Notes under the pieces: model-generated
The model's database searches: none
Seen by the model: only the letters and a program-made list of their open reading frames with translations
Told to the model about the DNA's origin: nothing
Shown: one piece after another, positions 23,125 to 35,732 of the stretch
Numbering within the stretch: the stretch's first letter is position 1
Layout of the letters: each line of letters opens with the position of its first letter
Translations under genes and position numbers: made by a program
Assembly (NCBI GenBank): GCA_031761405.1
Contig: JASEVX010000003.1
Coordinates: 110,685,543 to 110,749,542, forward strand
Direction of reading: 5' to 3'
From: Serripes groenlandicus
Lineage: Eukaryota; Mollusca; Bivalvia; Cardiida; Cardiidae
Length of the DNA: 64,000 bases

Positions 23125-26100
23125 TCAAAATTTCTGTTCGTGTATAGGTGGAACTTTATCTTTGAATTGAATCTTTGTACCAGATTTGGTACTTTTGCCT
23201 GCCAAACTTTCAATGGCGCTTCGCCCGGTGGTACTCTTGACGATGCCTTTCCCAGCATTGCTCTCAATATTACTGAGTGCGATACTGTTTGGACCGGACA
23301 TCTGGCTCGCGGCACCACGTGACCTCTGACTTTGTGCATGTGACCTCGTACTTTTGACCTGTGACATTCGGCTTCTCATACGCGGCCTTGAACTTCGTGC
23401 ACCAGACATCCCGCGAAAAACGAGATTATCCGAGTCCCCCTTGTCCATTTCGATTTTATCCCAGAGGAAAAGTCCGCCAACGATTAAGCAGCCGAAGAAA
23501 GCACAAAATGTCAGACCGTAGGCGCTACTGATGTGACTTGAATCAGAGTAAGAGGCAGCGAATATGATCAACCCAAGCAAAGTGAATAGGCCTACAATGA
23601 AATACATTAATCATAAATGAGTGTGAATAAACATGATGAAGGCGAATTCTGTCCCCTCTGCAGCCGACAAAATTGTCAAAACGTTTGGAAAATGATTTAG
23701 CAAATGGAGTAAGAATACATCGGACAATCCAGATTTTAAATCGTTTACATTGATGTTTTCGAAGCAAACGGTCCTCTATGATCATATCAGGTTATGTATT
23801 AATGATACTAGACTAGTACATGTTCTTGAATCGCACAGACAAAACTGCAATATATATATAATTATCTTAATCGATGGAAGGCGCGCAAGCTGACATGTAC
23901 AGTTAAGTAGCTAGTTATGTCCGAGTCGTTTAAAGGCATTACATAGTTTTTCACAATGATAGGAATATGTTTCATGAATAAAATACATTGTTCGCCAAGA
24001 AATGAATATATGTTACAGGCATTTTAAATTTAGAATTGTTTAGATAAGATTTCTATTGTTCTTTTTGAGTATTGGTTAGTTTTTTATAACGATCAGTGTA
24101 AATTAAATGCTTGTTTACAAATACAGAAGGACTTATATTAGTCCCCATACAAAATGTCCCCTACCGGTGCTAAATGTTACGGTCCAGATCACAACGCATG
24201 TCATGCCACGTGAGTCTGGTTTTCATACTTATACTACGAATAGAGCGACAATAAAATACAGAATTCATAGACACATACAGTAAAAAGCGTTTTAACTCTT
24301 TCAGCGCCTAATTGTTTAAAGTAGACTCTTCCATGTTTAAAATTGGGCATCTCCATTTCTTATGTAATAACAGTTTTAGTCTATTTTGATAACTAAAAGG
24401 CAAACAATACAGATTCAGGTGAGTCAGCTCGTCACGAGCTTTCTCACCTGAAAAACCTCAATTTTGCCTTTGGCGCTGAAAGAGTTAAGCAGTTAAGTGC
24501 AAACAGTGTGTAAGGCGTTTCATGAAACAGAGAAGGCACTATCTGGGTCACTGATATCAAACTTAACCCTTTCACACATACAGACGCATTCTGATGCTGT
24601 AGAACAGTTTTAAAAACACTGTGGCAAAAGGAAGTATTGCTCATAATGAATAATTATTGAGATGTTTGATGTTTTTGCCATTTTTTGTAGATGAGTTGTA
24701 TGTGGGAAAGGATACCGAGTCTGTTAGCTAAACTTCATACAGCTTCGTTCCTATATATATCTTGACAAACTGATGCCGACGACGAAATCATAGCTAAGAA
24801 ACAGCTACATAACTATTTTAAACAATGCGTTAGATTAATACATTGAAAATAAGCAAGTATAACTAACTCCAAGTATCCGTGTAAAATGTTGACATTGGAT
24901 AACTCTCTACTATTAAAAGTTTAATCTATGCTCAGAATTTGTGCTAAAGTATCTGATTAGTCAGAAGCCAATTCGTTCTCCAAATTGACCAATCAGAAGC
25001 CTTATTTGGAGCATGGAGTTCATTTCTGAACACTGAGAACGTTTTCAGAGTGGTATAGTTTCGGACACAGTAAAAGACGTTACCGTCTGCTTAACCCTTT
25101 CCCTCATACGACAGTTCTGCAGCAGACGACTTTGAACATATTTTGTTAAAACATAGAAAATCTCCATAATTGAATGGATAACCTATGACAAAAAGTGGAA
25201 AACATTGTGGCAAAAGTGGAAAACATTGTGGCAAAAGGGGAAATTGCACGTTTTGTGCAATTTCTTCTTTTGTCACTATGTTTTCAAAAAGCCGTCTGCT
25301 GCAGAGGCGTCAGAAAGCGTATATATGAGGGAAAGGGTTAATATATAAAATATATCACTGGTTCGTGGGGTCGCGCGTTCAATCACCGACCGGGTCAAAC
25401 GTATGAATTTAAAAATGATAGAACTAAAGTTCTCTCGTTGACGCTCAGGATCGTACGGTAAGGATTACGACTGTCCCGATAGTGTGGGGATAAATGGATC
25501 AGACGTACTGATAATTTACACAGAAATCAATGCCTTGATAAAACTGAACAATTGTTGAAAGCGGAATAAAACGCAATGCAACCCTCATTAGTATACCTGT
25601 CCAATTACTTACCGGTACCAAACGAAAGCCCGACAATAATCCATTGTAAGAAGATGTACTTTATCTCCCTTAGAAAGAACATGTAAGCAACGACTAGTGA
25701 GGTCAGAGCCAGCATGCCCATGAAGGCCATCAGTTCGAAACCTCTTGTAGCCCTGAAATAGTCTGAAACGGAAAAGTAACCCGCAATAATATATCACAAT
25801 CACCAGTTCCTACATAACCCTTTCCAACATACAACACATCTGCAGCAGTCAAAACTAGGGAAACTTTCAAAGATTATGAGCAATTTCTCCTTTTGACATA
25901 ATGTTTTTAAAAGACCTCTGCTGTCGAGGCGTCACAAAGCGTCTGTATGTTAACACATTATCTGATACTGACGACTCCTTGCGCCTTATGCAGCAGTCGA
26001 ACTGTGTATACACTGTGTGGTACGGCAGATCATCGGGAACTTGACTTCTCCTTTATAATTGTTAAGATGCGACATCTTTGTATTGCATTACATATTTCAT

Positions 26101-28229
26101 ATATGATTAAGTTGTACTTTTACCCTTTGGACGAGCCCTTGCTTTATGTACAAAATTACCCGATAATAATACTATATAGCGTACGTTTCCTTTTGTCGAA
26201 AAGCATTATAATCATATTGCTGCCTTAAAAATAACGCAAATATGTTCTTTAAAGAGATATAGCATGCTAAGAATGGATAAACATGATACTCACGCTCATT
26301 TGAGGATTCCGTGTACTGGCTACAGGTTCGTTTTTCACTAACGATCTTGCAATAGGTCCACAGTCCGCCATAATAGCCAGTCGTAACATCCTGCGTCGTG
26401 TAGGTATACACATTCCAAAATGGTAGAAATACTCCAAATAGTAACAGTAGAAACGTCACGAGACACAGACCGGAAGCGATAATACGTTTGATTGAAGAGT
26501 CTCTGTAAAAATGGAAATATAGACCGAGGTTTACCAAATACATCCGCGAACAGGCTGATTTACTGCCAAATAGTTCCTAAAAAACTTGCCTAGAAATGAT
26601 TGTATACCTTCACAAGACAGCATTGACTATATGTCATTGAATTTAAAATCATTGTCAATATGGAATGGATGCACCGGAAGAAATACAATATGTGGAAAAC
26701 CAGTTTGGGCCGAGTCCGATTTCTGTCTTTCATAAAGATTAACCCGCCCCTTCATCCAAACAATAGGTAGACACGTGACCTCCATTGAATGTTCGTATTA
26801 GTAAGCCAAACCACGAATATTCACGAAATTAAATGTAGTCGACCGATTAATGGATTACAAGTCTGCGATCATTACTGTTTTACAATAACTTTCTATAGAC
26901 TTCGAAAACGTTCTTCTCGCACAGTTTGTTCAGACACTGCAAAGCTGTGCAATGTGAAGGAACTAAAGAAAAATAATTCATTTCGATTGACTTTATACTG
27001 TACCGTATCCCTGGTGTCGTAGTAAGAGCATCGGCCTTGGAAGCGCTAGATCCGGATTCGATACTAGGTTATGCCATACCAAAGACTTTAACAGTGGATT
27101 CCCTCCTTGGCGCTTACATAGCATTCAGACTGGTTTATCGGTGTCAGGATAACTACGATCGGTAGTGCTGGTAACCCAGGAAACACCGTGATATAACTGA
27201 AACACTGCTGAACACGGTTAAAATCACCACTCACACAACTAGACTATTTAAAATTAAATGTCTACTCTCCTATCACGAATTTCTGAAATGACTTACGTGT
27301 CCTTTCGTTTAAATTAACCTCAAGAGGCAAACGAAAGCAACTTTACATGAAGTATTTTGTTTCATGTATGTTTACAAATTCATGCAGCTAGATTTTTCAA
27401 GAATATATGAGCCAGTGCATAAGGGAAGGTACACGTTGACTTTCATGTAGATCTAGATCAGCCTGTGCATCCGCACATCCTTATCTATATATATGTTGTT
27501 GAACTATTTCACTGCCAAAGGCAATTAAAGGCTTTTGCAAGAAAATGCAGATTGAGGAGAGACAGCTCGTAACGAACTGTCTCTCCTGAAATCTGCATTG
27601 TTTGCCACTTTAAATTTTTCAAAGTTTCCGGTTAGATGAAAAATGGAGTGGTCCAATTTTCAGCATGAAAGAGTCGACTTTGTGAAATTCGTCAGTGAAA
27701 GCGTAACATATTACTTTCACAAGCTTGTTGGATGTTTCTGTCACCTGATATAGATTATGATCAGACTGAACGCATGGTCAGGCTGATCTGAACTTTCACT
27801 GTTCAGATATGCCAACGTGTACCTTTTTTCATGCACTGTCCCGTATATAAAGCATCAATAAAGCCTAAATACTGACCTAAACCCAGCCTTAACGGTCTTC
27901 TTTGCATTATGCAGGACCCGTTTGGGGCCTTTTTGTGGAGAAGGGGGAGGTACCGGGTAGTTATCCAAAGATGACTGGATAGTCTGCACTGTCCGTGAAG
28001 TGCGATTGGACCTGAGAGACACAATCGTTATCTTAGATCTTCGGTCATCTTCGTCGTTTAAATGCCTGTCATTACCAAGTGCCGATGCGTTGGAAGCTCT
28101 CTCGAATTTCGAGTCAATATGGTCCAGTTTTTCCTCGCGTTTTATTTCAGCTAAACTTCTTGGAGTTCGAAACTTTCTATCGCTGACAGGTGTACGAGGA
28201 GTGTTCGGGAGGCTGTCAGAAGAATACAT
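23125..28229 (-). CDS. PMP22/claudin-type tetraspan membrane protein
   Basis: Four minus-strand coding exons join in phase with GT/AG borders: 28229-27877 (ATG at 28229), 26502-26294, 25762-25613 and 23591-23125 (stop TGA). The product is 392 residues. Residues 1-117 form a hydrophilic, Ser/Arg/Pro-rich N-terminal tail. Helix 1 spans about 125-147. The first extracellular loop carries the family signature GLW (164-166) followed by Cys169 and Cys178. Helix 2 is about 198-218, helix 3 about 224-250, a very short second loop follows, and helix 4 is about 262-281. The C-terminal tail (282-392) is rich in Ser, Arg and Lys. Claudins and PMP22/EMP proteins are usually about 160-230 residues, so the two long tails are unusual. 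Likely role: adhesion or junction/barrier organisation in the plasma membrane, with the tails binding cytoplasmic partners (inference). The introns hold elements P, Q and SINEs. Non-coding 5' exons may lie upstream. Confidence 0.88.
24293..24488. mobile_element. Element Q, best copy
   Basis: The ends 'aactctttcagcgcctaatt' and 'gcctttggcgctgaaagagt' are inverted over about 15 bp. The centre 'aggtgagtcagctcgtcacg' faces 'cgagctttctcacct'. Lies in the last intron of the tetraspan gene. Confidence 0.85.
24564..24712. mobile_element. Element P, decayed
   Basis: Left end 'ttaaccctttcacacataca', 'gcaaaaggaagtattgctca' and right end 'gtatgtgggaaaggat'. The right half is shortened. Confidence 0.65.
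25091..25341. mobile_element. Element P, with duplicated core piece
   Basis: The ends 'ttaaccctttccctcatacg' and 'tatatgagggaaagggttaa' are inverted. 'gtggaaaacattgtggcaaa' is present twice in tandem before the core. It lies in inverse orientation to the copy at 20035. Confidence 0.85.
25355..25580 (+). mobile_element. SINE-B-like, diverged
   Basis: Remnant B-box region 'gtcgcgcgttcaatcaccga' and late body 'gaacaattgttgaaagcgga' followed by 'ataaaacgcaatgcaacc'. The order of blocks fits SINE-B. Confidence 0.5.
25813..25955. mobile_element. Element P, decayed
   Basis: Left end 'cataaccctttccaacatac', core 'gattatgagcaatttctcct', then 'gacctctgctgtcgaggcgt'. The terminal repeat on the right is lost. 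Confidence 0.65.
27005..27235 (+). mobile_element. SINE-B, diverged
   Basis: Head 'ctggtgtcgtagtaagagca' and 'agatccggattcgatactag'. Body 'ggtagtgctggtaacccagg' and 'aaacaccgtgatataactga'. Confidence 0.65.
27500..27712. mobile_element. Element Q
   Basis: Left end 'tgaactatttcactgccaaa', centre 'ggagagacagctcgtaacga' facing 'actgtctctcctgaaatctg', right end 'cgtcagtgaaagcgtaac'. In the first intron of the tetraspan gene. Confidence 0.75.
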
Positions 28230-28309
28230 AGTTGTTGTTTTTGTTAATATTCACTTTTTTTCACCACCATTATACTTTAGTTATCGTAACAGTTTCTTCA
28301 ACAACTAAA

Positions 28310-29275
28310 CGTTGATAAAGAAATAAATAGAAATATTGTCAAATACGCTTATTCCCTGAAGAATAATTAAGGTTATGTATCAAAATGGTCGCTATGTAAT
28401 TAGAAACGATAAACTTGATCTATACTTATTCATATGAATGTAACATTTACATGTAGCATCCGTTAAGGTGAATGACAATATTTGTTCACTCTATATTTAT
28501 CCATTTTATCAGACACAAAATCCTTTGTTTAAAATAACAGTATGTTTGAACCGATGTATATTATCATTACAAAATTTATTTAAACTTGGTTTGAGTGTAA
28601 ACATTTCAATTTAAGCCAATACACCGAATATAAGGGATTAAATACAGTGCTGTCATTTCTATATTAATGTAATTGTACATTTGATTTTATTTCTTTTCAT
28701 TTATCCTTTAATCATTAATAATATTAATCTCTGTTACTTGATACGACGATATACCATTAAAACAGAAAAAATAAGGAAAGCAATTACTAGTATGATGATT
28801 TATTGCATGAACAAATATTTTATTTCGTTCGAATAGTATTATGGGTGTAAAGCAAATAAAAGTACAACTGTAGACAACAGTCTCGCCTAAAATTCTCTAA
28901 TACTTTAATCCTAATTCCCTAACTCTTTATATGATACTAACCCAACTATGTTTCGCGTCAAGACAAAAGGTATATTTTGATATATTGATTAACGCCTGGT
29001 GCGAAGGTTTCCTGTTCAGATGGATCAGATGAATGAATATGGAAGCAAATCCCGCGAAGCTACGATTCTAGTGTTTGTTTTGTCAGTTGTTAATCTCGGT
29101 CTATGCTACATGCACGTGGTCGACGAAGATTCTGGTGGGACCGGCGTCTGTACATGCTCACCCGAGCCATCACTATTTGCAAGTTGTAACAAGATCACTA
29201 ATCGCCTATCATATCTACACATGATCTCGGTCTAGTAATATGGGGTGTATTGCATTCCTATTTTAGCCGACACGT
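28310..29275. other. 5' flank of the tetraspan gene
   Basis: Expected to contain the promoter and possibly a 5' UTR exon, but I could not point to a convincing core promoter. A 78-codon open frame at about 28999-29235 has no family resemblance. Confidence 0.35.
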
Positions 29276-30130
29276 CGATCCGGGATAGCTCAGGCGGTAA
29301 GGACGAGGGCTATCAATCCAGGGGTCGTAAATTTTCTAACATCGGCTCGGCCATTCATTCTTAATGACTGGCATAATCCGTATGCAACAGCTGTGCAACA
29401 TAGCCTGTGTGGGAAGATAATGAATTTGACTGGTAAAAATGTTGTAAAGAAAGACATTTAGCCTAACATGCAGGGATCCAAACACCGGCTCGATCATTCT
29501 ACCTTACCTATGGTTGATAAAAGTCATCGGTCTACAGTAATATATAGTATATGTGGGAAGGAAGCGAGTTCTTTTTTGCGATTATTGACAAAAGTCATTA
29601 GGAAAAGCGTCATCTGTCTTCAACCACTGTTCTTCATAGCTTAAGTTATAAGTTAGGGAGTTATCTAGGAAGAATGATGTAAAGAGTACTGGTACGAGAA
29701 AGCCATTTAGCTTAACATACACGGCTCATGGATTAAAACACCGGCCCTCTGTCATTCATTCTTACCGATTATTGACAAGTCTTTATGACTAGCATCATCT
29801 ATTTTCAACAACAGTGATATATAGTATATGTGGGAACGTAGCAAGTTATCTAGAAAGAATGGTATATAGGCTACTGGTATAAGAAAGCCATTTAGCTTAA
29901 CATACACGGCTCGTGGATTTGATCACCGGCTCTCTGTCATTCATTCTTACCGATGATTGACAAGTCAGTATGACTAGCGTCATCTGTCTTCAACCACGTG
30001 GATACATATTCTATGTGGCAAGGTAGCTAATTGCCTTTTAAGAATGTAATATAGAGTACTGGTACATGTACGAGCAAGGAAATGCACGTTAGGTGAACTG
30101 GCTGCCGTTACACTCAAAGCAGCGATATTG
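29276..30130 (+). repeat. Cluster of decayed SINE-A pieces, partly tandem
   Basis: The head 'gggatagctcaggcggtaag' and 'ggctatcaatccaggggtcg' begins a SINE-A. The body fragment from 'agaaagccatttagcttaac' through 'gtcattcattcttaccgat' to 'gcgtcatctgtcttcaacca' then recurs at least three times. This looks like local duplication of part of one SINE rather than separate insertions. Confidence 0.65.
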
Positions 30131-30574
30131 GTTTAACATACAGAGCTATGATATCAGTATCAGAGGGACTACACCTCTAGTGTTTCGGTAACGTGTTCGG
30201 CTCTTCTGAATGTTTGCGGACAGTTAATGTTCTGAAGTTACAGGTCAGAGATGTAGATACATTCTTAATATACCCGTAATGGACTCTCAAACCCTATCGG
30301 TGAGACGATTCTGTTGAGTACACATACCATAGGGGTTGGGTAAGTCAGAAGAGATATTGATTGGAAAAGATCAGATTACTCCTCCCTATCTTGTCCTCTG
30401 ACAATGTGTATAGATGCAGGAAGATCCAAATCGTAAGACGCGGATCAAATAATCAGATGCTCAAATCAGGATTTGAGCGGCGCTCTGTGAAAGCCATCTA
30501 CACTCCATATTCATCCGCACAGTCTGATCTACCTCTGCACTGTTCGCATCAACTTTCTAAAATGATATATGGTA

Positions 30575-30675
30575 AGGTATGGGAATGGTAAGAATGCTGT
30601 TACGTTATGTCTGCGAGCAGGTCAAGATACGAACTGGCTTCCGTGATATAACAGTACTACTGTTGATACGCAGGT
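30575..30675 (+). mobile_element. SINE tail fragment
   Basis: Late body piece 'acgaactggcttccgtgata' and 'taacagtactactgttgata', placed directly before the 15-bp array. Confidence 0.5.
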
Positions 30676-30956
30676 TAATCGCCGATATGTTTATATCCGA
30701 TATGTTTATATCCGATATGTTTATATCCGATATGTTTATATCCGATATGTTTATATCCGATATGTTAATCTCCGATATGTTTATATCCGATATGTTAGTC
30801 TCCGATATGTTTATGTCCGATATGTTAATCTCAGATATGTTAATCTCAGATATGTTAATCATGTTAATCTCAGATATGTTAATCTCAGATATGTAAATCT
30901 CAGATATGTTTATATCCGATATGTTAATCTCCGATATGTTAATCTTAGATATGCAT
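30676..30956. repeat. 15-bp tandem array, about 18 units
   Basis: The unit 'gatatgtttatatcc' is repeated with drift to 'gatatgttaatctcc' and 'gatatgttaatctca' towards the right end. Open frames on both strands (MFISD or NISEI repeats) follow from the period and are not evidence of a gene. Confidence 0.95.
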
Positions 30957-31177
30957 ACAAAAGACAGTACTGTCCATCATGCAAATATACAAGCTAAACA
31001 TGTAACTTACATATATAAGTATGCAATAGATGTAAATCTTTCCGGTTTCCTGGTAAAAATGTTGTTTATTAGATATGGAGAAAAATATCAAAGGATTATT
31101 TCTTTTACATGTATTTAGGAAGTGACTTCATTATGCATGAGCATGTAAACATACATACAATGTATACATGTAATAGA

Positions 31178-32766
31178 ACAAGAAGAATATTGATGCAAAG
31201 CATCATAGACGCCGCTCATGATTTTGAAGCATGACTTAAAGGAAGCAGATGCAGTTCCCGTGAACTCAGTCGGTAGCGACGCGGCTGTCAATCCAGGGGT
31301 TGTGAGTTCGAATCCCGGCTCGGCCAACTTTCTTTCCGACGATTGAATTTTAAATTCTTAATTTAAACAAGAAGGCCAAGGTGTGCCTATATTGATCACC
31401 TGGCTTCCATAGCCTATATAAAAAGGCACCAAGAGCAGAAAGGGTCAATATTAACGTAGGGATTAAACGTCTTATATGCTACGATCTATGTGATATTCAG
31501 CATGTGAAGTTTATTCGTGAAATGACAAGTTTAGTCCTGAAACCATTTGGTTTACGGTTTGCTTAACATTCACTGCAACTATAATGTGTCATACAAGCTG
31601 AAGTTTCTCAATTTGTTTTTACCAATAAACTGTTTTAAATCCTCTAACTAGATCCATTAGATAAAAAAAGCATAGTTGCTTAAATATTAACATATATTAA
31701 GGTGTATTGCCTCTAGTTATAAATTAAGTGTGACACAAGCTTTGGAAGGAGAGGTGGAAGTATATTCTCCATACAGTTTAGCAGAAGTATGATAGTAAAA
31801 ACGGGAGTATATAAACAAAGAATACGAAGTAATTAAAAAAGAAAAGAAAGATATGTATGATCAAGATTGAGCATTATGGAAGTGCACATGTATAGTCAAC
31901 ATATAGCAACAATTATTAAGTCTGTTTTGTTTGTTTGTAATGTCACTTTAATCGTGTTGAACATGCCAATAGAAAACTGAATAATAAACAAAAGAAAATG
32001 GTCAAGTCAGTTCCCCAAGAGCAAAGAGTGAAAACCAGTTGGTACGAATCATTCATCTCGAACGAAACATGAAAAACCGGGTACGAATCCAATGAATTTT
32101 AGAAATCGGATGAAATCGTGAAAACAGCGAAGTATTCATAACGAGGAAGCAGAGGCAACTTAATTACTCTATGGGAACCGATGACACTTTGTTGTCTATT
32201 AAATAAGAATGACCAAAATCGCAAAGCGATGACATGCTGCATTTACAAATAATAGAACGGGTCACGTTACGGCCATGCCTATTGCGTAGTTGCGTTAACT
32301 TTGTTTTTACAGTTTCTATAATTATACTGTAATATGTAGTAATTGAAATGAATCATCATTGGTTTTTTAAAGATTACCCGTTTATTTAAAAATCTCAATA
32401 TTGTAAATAGGCAAAAACATCGACAGAAATTTTTCTGAGCTTTGATGAATCGGGTCGTAAACCAAACAATAAAAAACGCGTAGCCTAGGAAGTTAGGGGA
32501 AATTTATTAAATACCCATTACATGTGTCTAACGTTTTGTAAGTTTTGTAATAACGGTAGAAGACATACGTATTTTGTATCTTGCTGTTTCTTAAATCATT
32601 TCATACAATTTATTTATTCATAAAGGTGTTGTTTTTTTCAAACATATAACAGAGTTTTTCTTAACAGTAATAATGTTAGTTGCTCCCTTTTCGATTACGT
32701 CACCCCATGGTACAAAATTAAAACCTATCCCATACTGACGTCGCGCTTCCAAGCGGCGTCAATAAA
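31178..32766 (+). mobile_element. Element X, copy 1 (inverse of 52652-54925)
   Basis: The left end 'ttgatgcaaagcatcataga' and 'atgattttgaagcatgactt', the segment 'gaaggccaaggtgtgcctat' to 'catagcctatataaa', and the right 400 bp (aaaccaaacaataaaaaacg ... gattacgtcaccccatggta ... gcggcgtcaa) all occur in inverse orientation at 54925-52652. The right end folds as a hairpin (gacgtcgcg / gcggcgtc). I see no coding capacity. The hairpin end, lack of a transposase and central array in the partner copy suggest a non-autonomous Helitron-like (HINE/pearl-type) element, which is inference. Confidence 0.65.
31257..31350 (+). mobile_element. SINE-A head inserted in element X copy 1
   Basis: A-box remnant 'gaactcagtcggtagcgacg' and B-box 'gtgagttcgaatcccggctc', cut off after 'ctttctttccgacgattga'. 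The partner copy of X at about 54.86 kb lacks it, so it entered after X had spread. Confidence 0.75.
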
Positions 32767-33667
32767 TAGTGTTTAAACCAACTAAAATTAACTTTAACCA
32801 TTTTTTTTTCGATATGGACAATGCAATTGTTACTAATTCCTAAAAGGTATTATCTGCACAGTTATGACATTAATCATTCCCGTCGAAAGAAACACTCCTC
32901 AACTAAACAAACATTTCTATAGCAACAAGACATTGCAAATAACTAGTTAGGGAATAGTATGTTGCATAAACGAAGTATTGCACTACGAAGAGAGTGGGAC
33001 ATTTGTTTTTCAGGAGACCGAAGGTCAAGTGATGTGTCATTTACCCCATGCTCCGAGAAGAACAATATAATCCGACAGGTGGCGCTAAAGCATCTCAATG
33101 TTCCTTTTATTATTTACCTAGTATATCTTTAAAGACGTGATCAAGCATGAGTATATATCCTCGAACGAAATACTCTTAACACTATTTACGCAATGTCATA
33201 TATAATTAAATTTATGAATGGCGTGTGAATCTCGACCCACTACAACATTTTGAATGACATGAACAAATATCAATTACGTCACAGAACATCTCAGGAACGT
33301 CCTATTACCATATTTGGTACCGTTTTTCACCTAAGTCATGAACGGAAATCTGAATCTGTGGAGTTGTCTTTGCGAGTGACAATATACATTCAAGTAGGTA
33401 TACTAGTTATCATGGAACTCGGCAAAAATCAGTGTTTATATCCAATTTATATTTTTCAACGTTTATATATAAACGATAATGCGACCATGTGTTTTTGACG
33501 ATGATCATACTTGACAATCAGATAGACTTTATGATCACACCTACCTGGTTTGACTACCCGCACAACCTCATACAGAGCCTCGTATAGGTAGATTGCTTTG
33601 ACAACACATGCGCAGTGTACAGAGTACATGACACTCGAAGTAGGAGAAAAGGGGATGTACGGTTATG
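32767..33667. other. Non-coding, nothing recognised
   Basis: AT-rich, no supported exon or shared repeat. Confidence 0.4.
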
Positions 33668-33835
33668 TTTAACCCTTTCACTACCGAATTTCACAAAGTC
33701 GATTCTTCCATGTTGTAAATCGGACGACTGCGTTTTTCGTCCAACTAGAGATTTGGTCAAATTCAATATCTAAGTGACAAACAATGCAGTTTTCAGGAGA
33801 GACAGCGTGTTACGGGCTGTCTCAACAGCAATCTT
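33668..33835. mobile_element. Element Q, right part lost
   Basis: Left end 'ttaaccctttcactaccgaa' and centre 'gttttcaggagagacagcgt' facing 'gggctgtctcaacagcaatc'. The matching right terminus is absent. Confidence 0.65.
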
Positions 33836-34348
33836 AGCATGTTAAGTTATTTATCTGGTATCACAATGAATTTAAAGTTATTTTGTAAATAACGCGAAAT
33901 CCGCCATGACTTTCGCGAAAATATTCAACATAATTATCTGGTAAGTGGTGGCAGTTCTATGCCACCATCACCTCTTGGGCTAAAAGACCAGTGCCAGCTC
34001 CAACGTCGAATATGTTCACATGCTGCCTAGTAGAAACTGGATAATAGGCTTCAACTGCTGCTGCCGTTATACGATGTGCTTGCCAATATTGTGACCGGAG
34101 GTCCTTGAAAAGTAAGAAAATGAGTTGTGAGTAGAAACATTGTAGACCTGATCAGACATTTACCAAGTTTCCACTAATCGCTACACTAAGCATATGTTAA
34201 CCTCTGAACTCATCAAAGACATAAGTGAAACTATTAGAGTTTCATTTATGTCTTTATATATACTTGGTGTAAATGATAAAGAATTTCAACCCTTTACGTG
34301 TAGAAAGTTGTATGACACTATTGTTTTACCACGTGGGTTATTTAGCTG
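33836..34348. other. Non-coding with one small hairpin
   Basis: At 34215-34255 'aaagacataagtgaaact' faces its reverse complement with one mismatch and a short loop. No exon support elsewhere. Confidence 0.45.
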
Positions 34349-34440
34349 AAATGAGCCGTTCCACGAGAAAACCAACAGTATGGACTCTGCGTAATGTATC
34401 GACCCTGATCAGCCTTCGCAGTCCGCGCAGGTTAACGTTA
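34349..34440. mobile_element. Element R, left-end fragment
   Basis: Runs from 'atgagccgttccacgagaaa' through 'gcgtaatgtatcgaccctga' to 'cgcgcaggttaac', then breaks off. Confidence 0.7.
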
Positions 34441-34500
34441 ATTCAACGACATAATATATGACAGCAAGGTGACAATATCACAGCACACGGTTATATATAT

Positions 34501-34769
34501 ATATGAGCCGTTCCACGAGAAAACCAACATTATGGACTCTGCGTAATGTATCGATCCAGATCAGCCTGTTCTTTCCGTGCATGCTAATCCGGGCCGACAT
34601 ATTCCGTCTCAGGGAGATAGAGGTATAGCGTATTGATTCCCTAAACAGAAAATCCACAGGAGGCAAAACATATCTGTCCGGGTTAGGCAGCGCGGCATGC
34701 TTAGGCTGATCCGGATCGATAGTTTAAGCAGAGTCCACAGTGTTGGTTTTCTCGGGGCGGCTCAAATTA
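34501..34769. mobile_element. Element R, nearly full-length
   Basis: Starts 'atgagccgttccacgagaaa' and ends 'gttggttttctcggggcggc'. The inner blocks 'gatcagcctgttctttccgt' / 'catgctaatccgggccgaca' and 'catgcttaggctgatccgga' are in family order. Confidence 0.8.
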
Positions 34770-34949
34770 TATTTTATCTTAAACCAAACGAAGGATGCCA
34801 AAGTTTCTGTCTCAAATAGTTCAAGACATGCATACACTTACTCGAACTGGCATTGCTCTTGGTATGCTTCAGATATTTGATATAGAGTGTATTACTGACA
34901 CATGGAATGTGTAGTTATGCGGGCACCTCTGTCCTTTTAATCCAGACAA

Positions 34950-35710
34950 CAACATTAAAGAAGTATTCATTAGTCGACTATACTACCTTTCCAAGACCAA
35001 TTGTATGATTATTATAATAATAACATTTTTCAAAAACTTTTTTCTCCGAAAGAAAGTCAATTAAAAAGCATGTTTATGACTTCTGTGGTAAACACTGGCT
35101 GTATACCATCAATAATGATCCTGATTTTTATTTATTCGCAATAATACTCCTGATTTCTGTGAAAGTATATTTCGGCACATAAGTAAATGTTAGTAAAAAT
35201 ATACTCAACAACAATGTAGAAATATTGTGAAAATGATAAACATGTATGCTAGGCAAACAGACCTCGTGTTTTTGACATGTTTTGTAAATCAGATCTTTCT
35301 ACGATAAGAAATTTTGTATCGTTTTGCCCGGGAAAGTTTTGTTTTTAGATCAAGATCAATTTAATAATAAACTATTCATTGCTCTTAAAGCCTGCTCAGA
35401 TAAAGAGTTGACAGCACATCGGAGATATCCTGTTTTAACAAGTTTAACACCTAAATAAATAAAACTGTCAACTTATTCAATTTTATCATTGAACCAAGGA
35501 ACCACTCACAATTATGTCGTCGCTTTCTTGTTTCAAATACATATAATTTCGTTTTATTAACATTTATTTTCAGACACTATTTAGTTGAATACATATATAT
35601 ACTATCTCAGTCAAGTTATTAAAATCAAGTGACTCGCTTACATCGTTTACGGATAATATATAGAGCAGGGGAGAGAGTGGTTCCACTTGTTTCAATAAAA
35701 AAACAGCAAA
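34950..35710 (-). pseudogene. Decayed LINE reverse-transcriptase fragment
   Basis: Minus-strand translation in shifting frames gives LSPLLYILSVNDVSESLDF at about 35.62-35.68 kb, which fits the palm motif before the catalytic FADD box of non-LTR reverse transcriptases. It is followed downstream by a YLGV-like segment and QALRAMNSLL, as in CR1/L2/Jockey-type elements. The catalytic FADD itself is not visible and there are many stops and frameshifts. The ends cannot be fixed. Confidence 0.6.
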
Positions 35711-35732
35711 ATGCCTGACTATATGAATGATT

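Noticed and set aside
25609..25803. 64-codon frame GYKRFRTDG... in the tetraspan locus
   Set aside because: Wrong phase; the exon 25762-25613 read in the adjacent frame gives helices 2 and 3 and joins both neighbours.
28999..29235. 78-codon open frame with a hydrophobic segment
   Set aside because: No family resemblance, no splice support and a poor start context.
30579..30896. 105-codon frame of MFISD repeats
   Set aside because: Product of a 15-bp tandem array, open on both strands.
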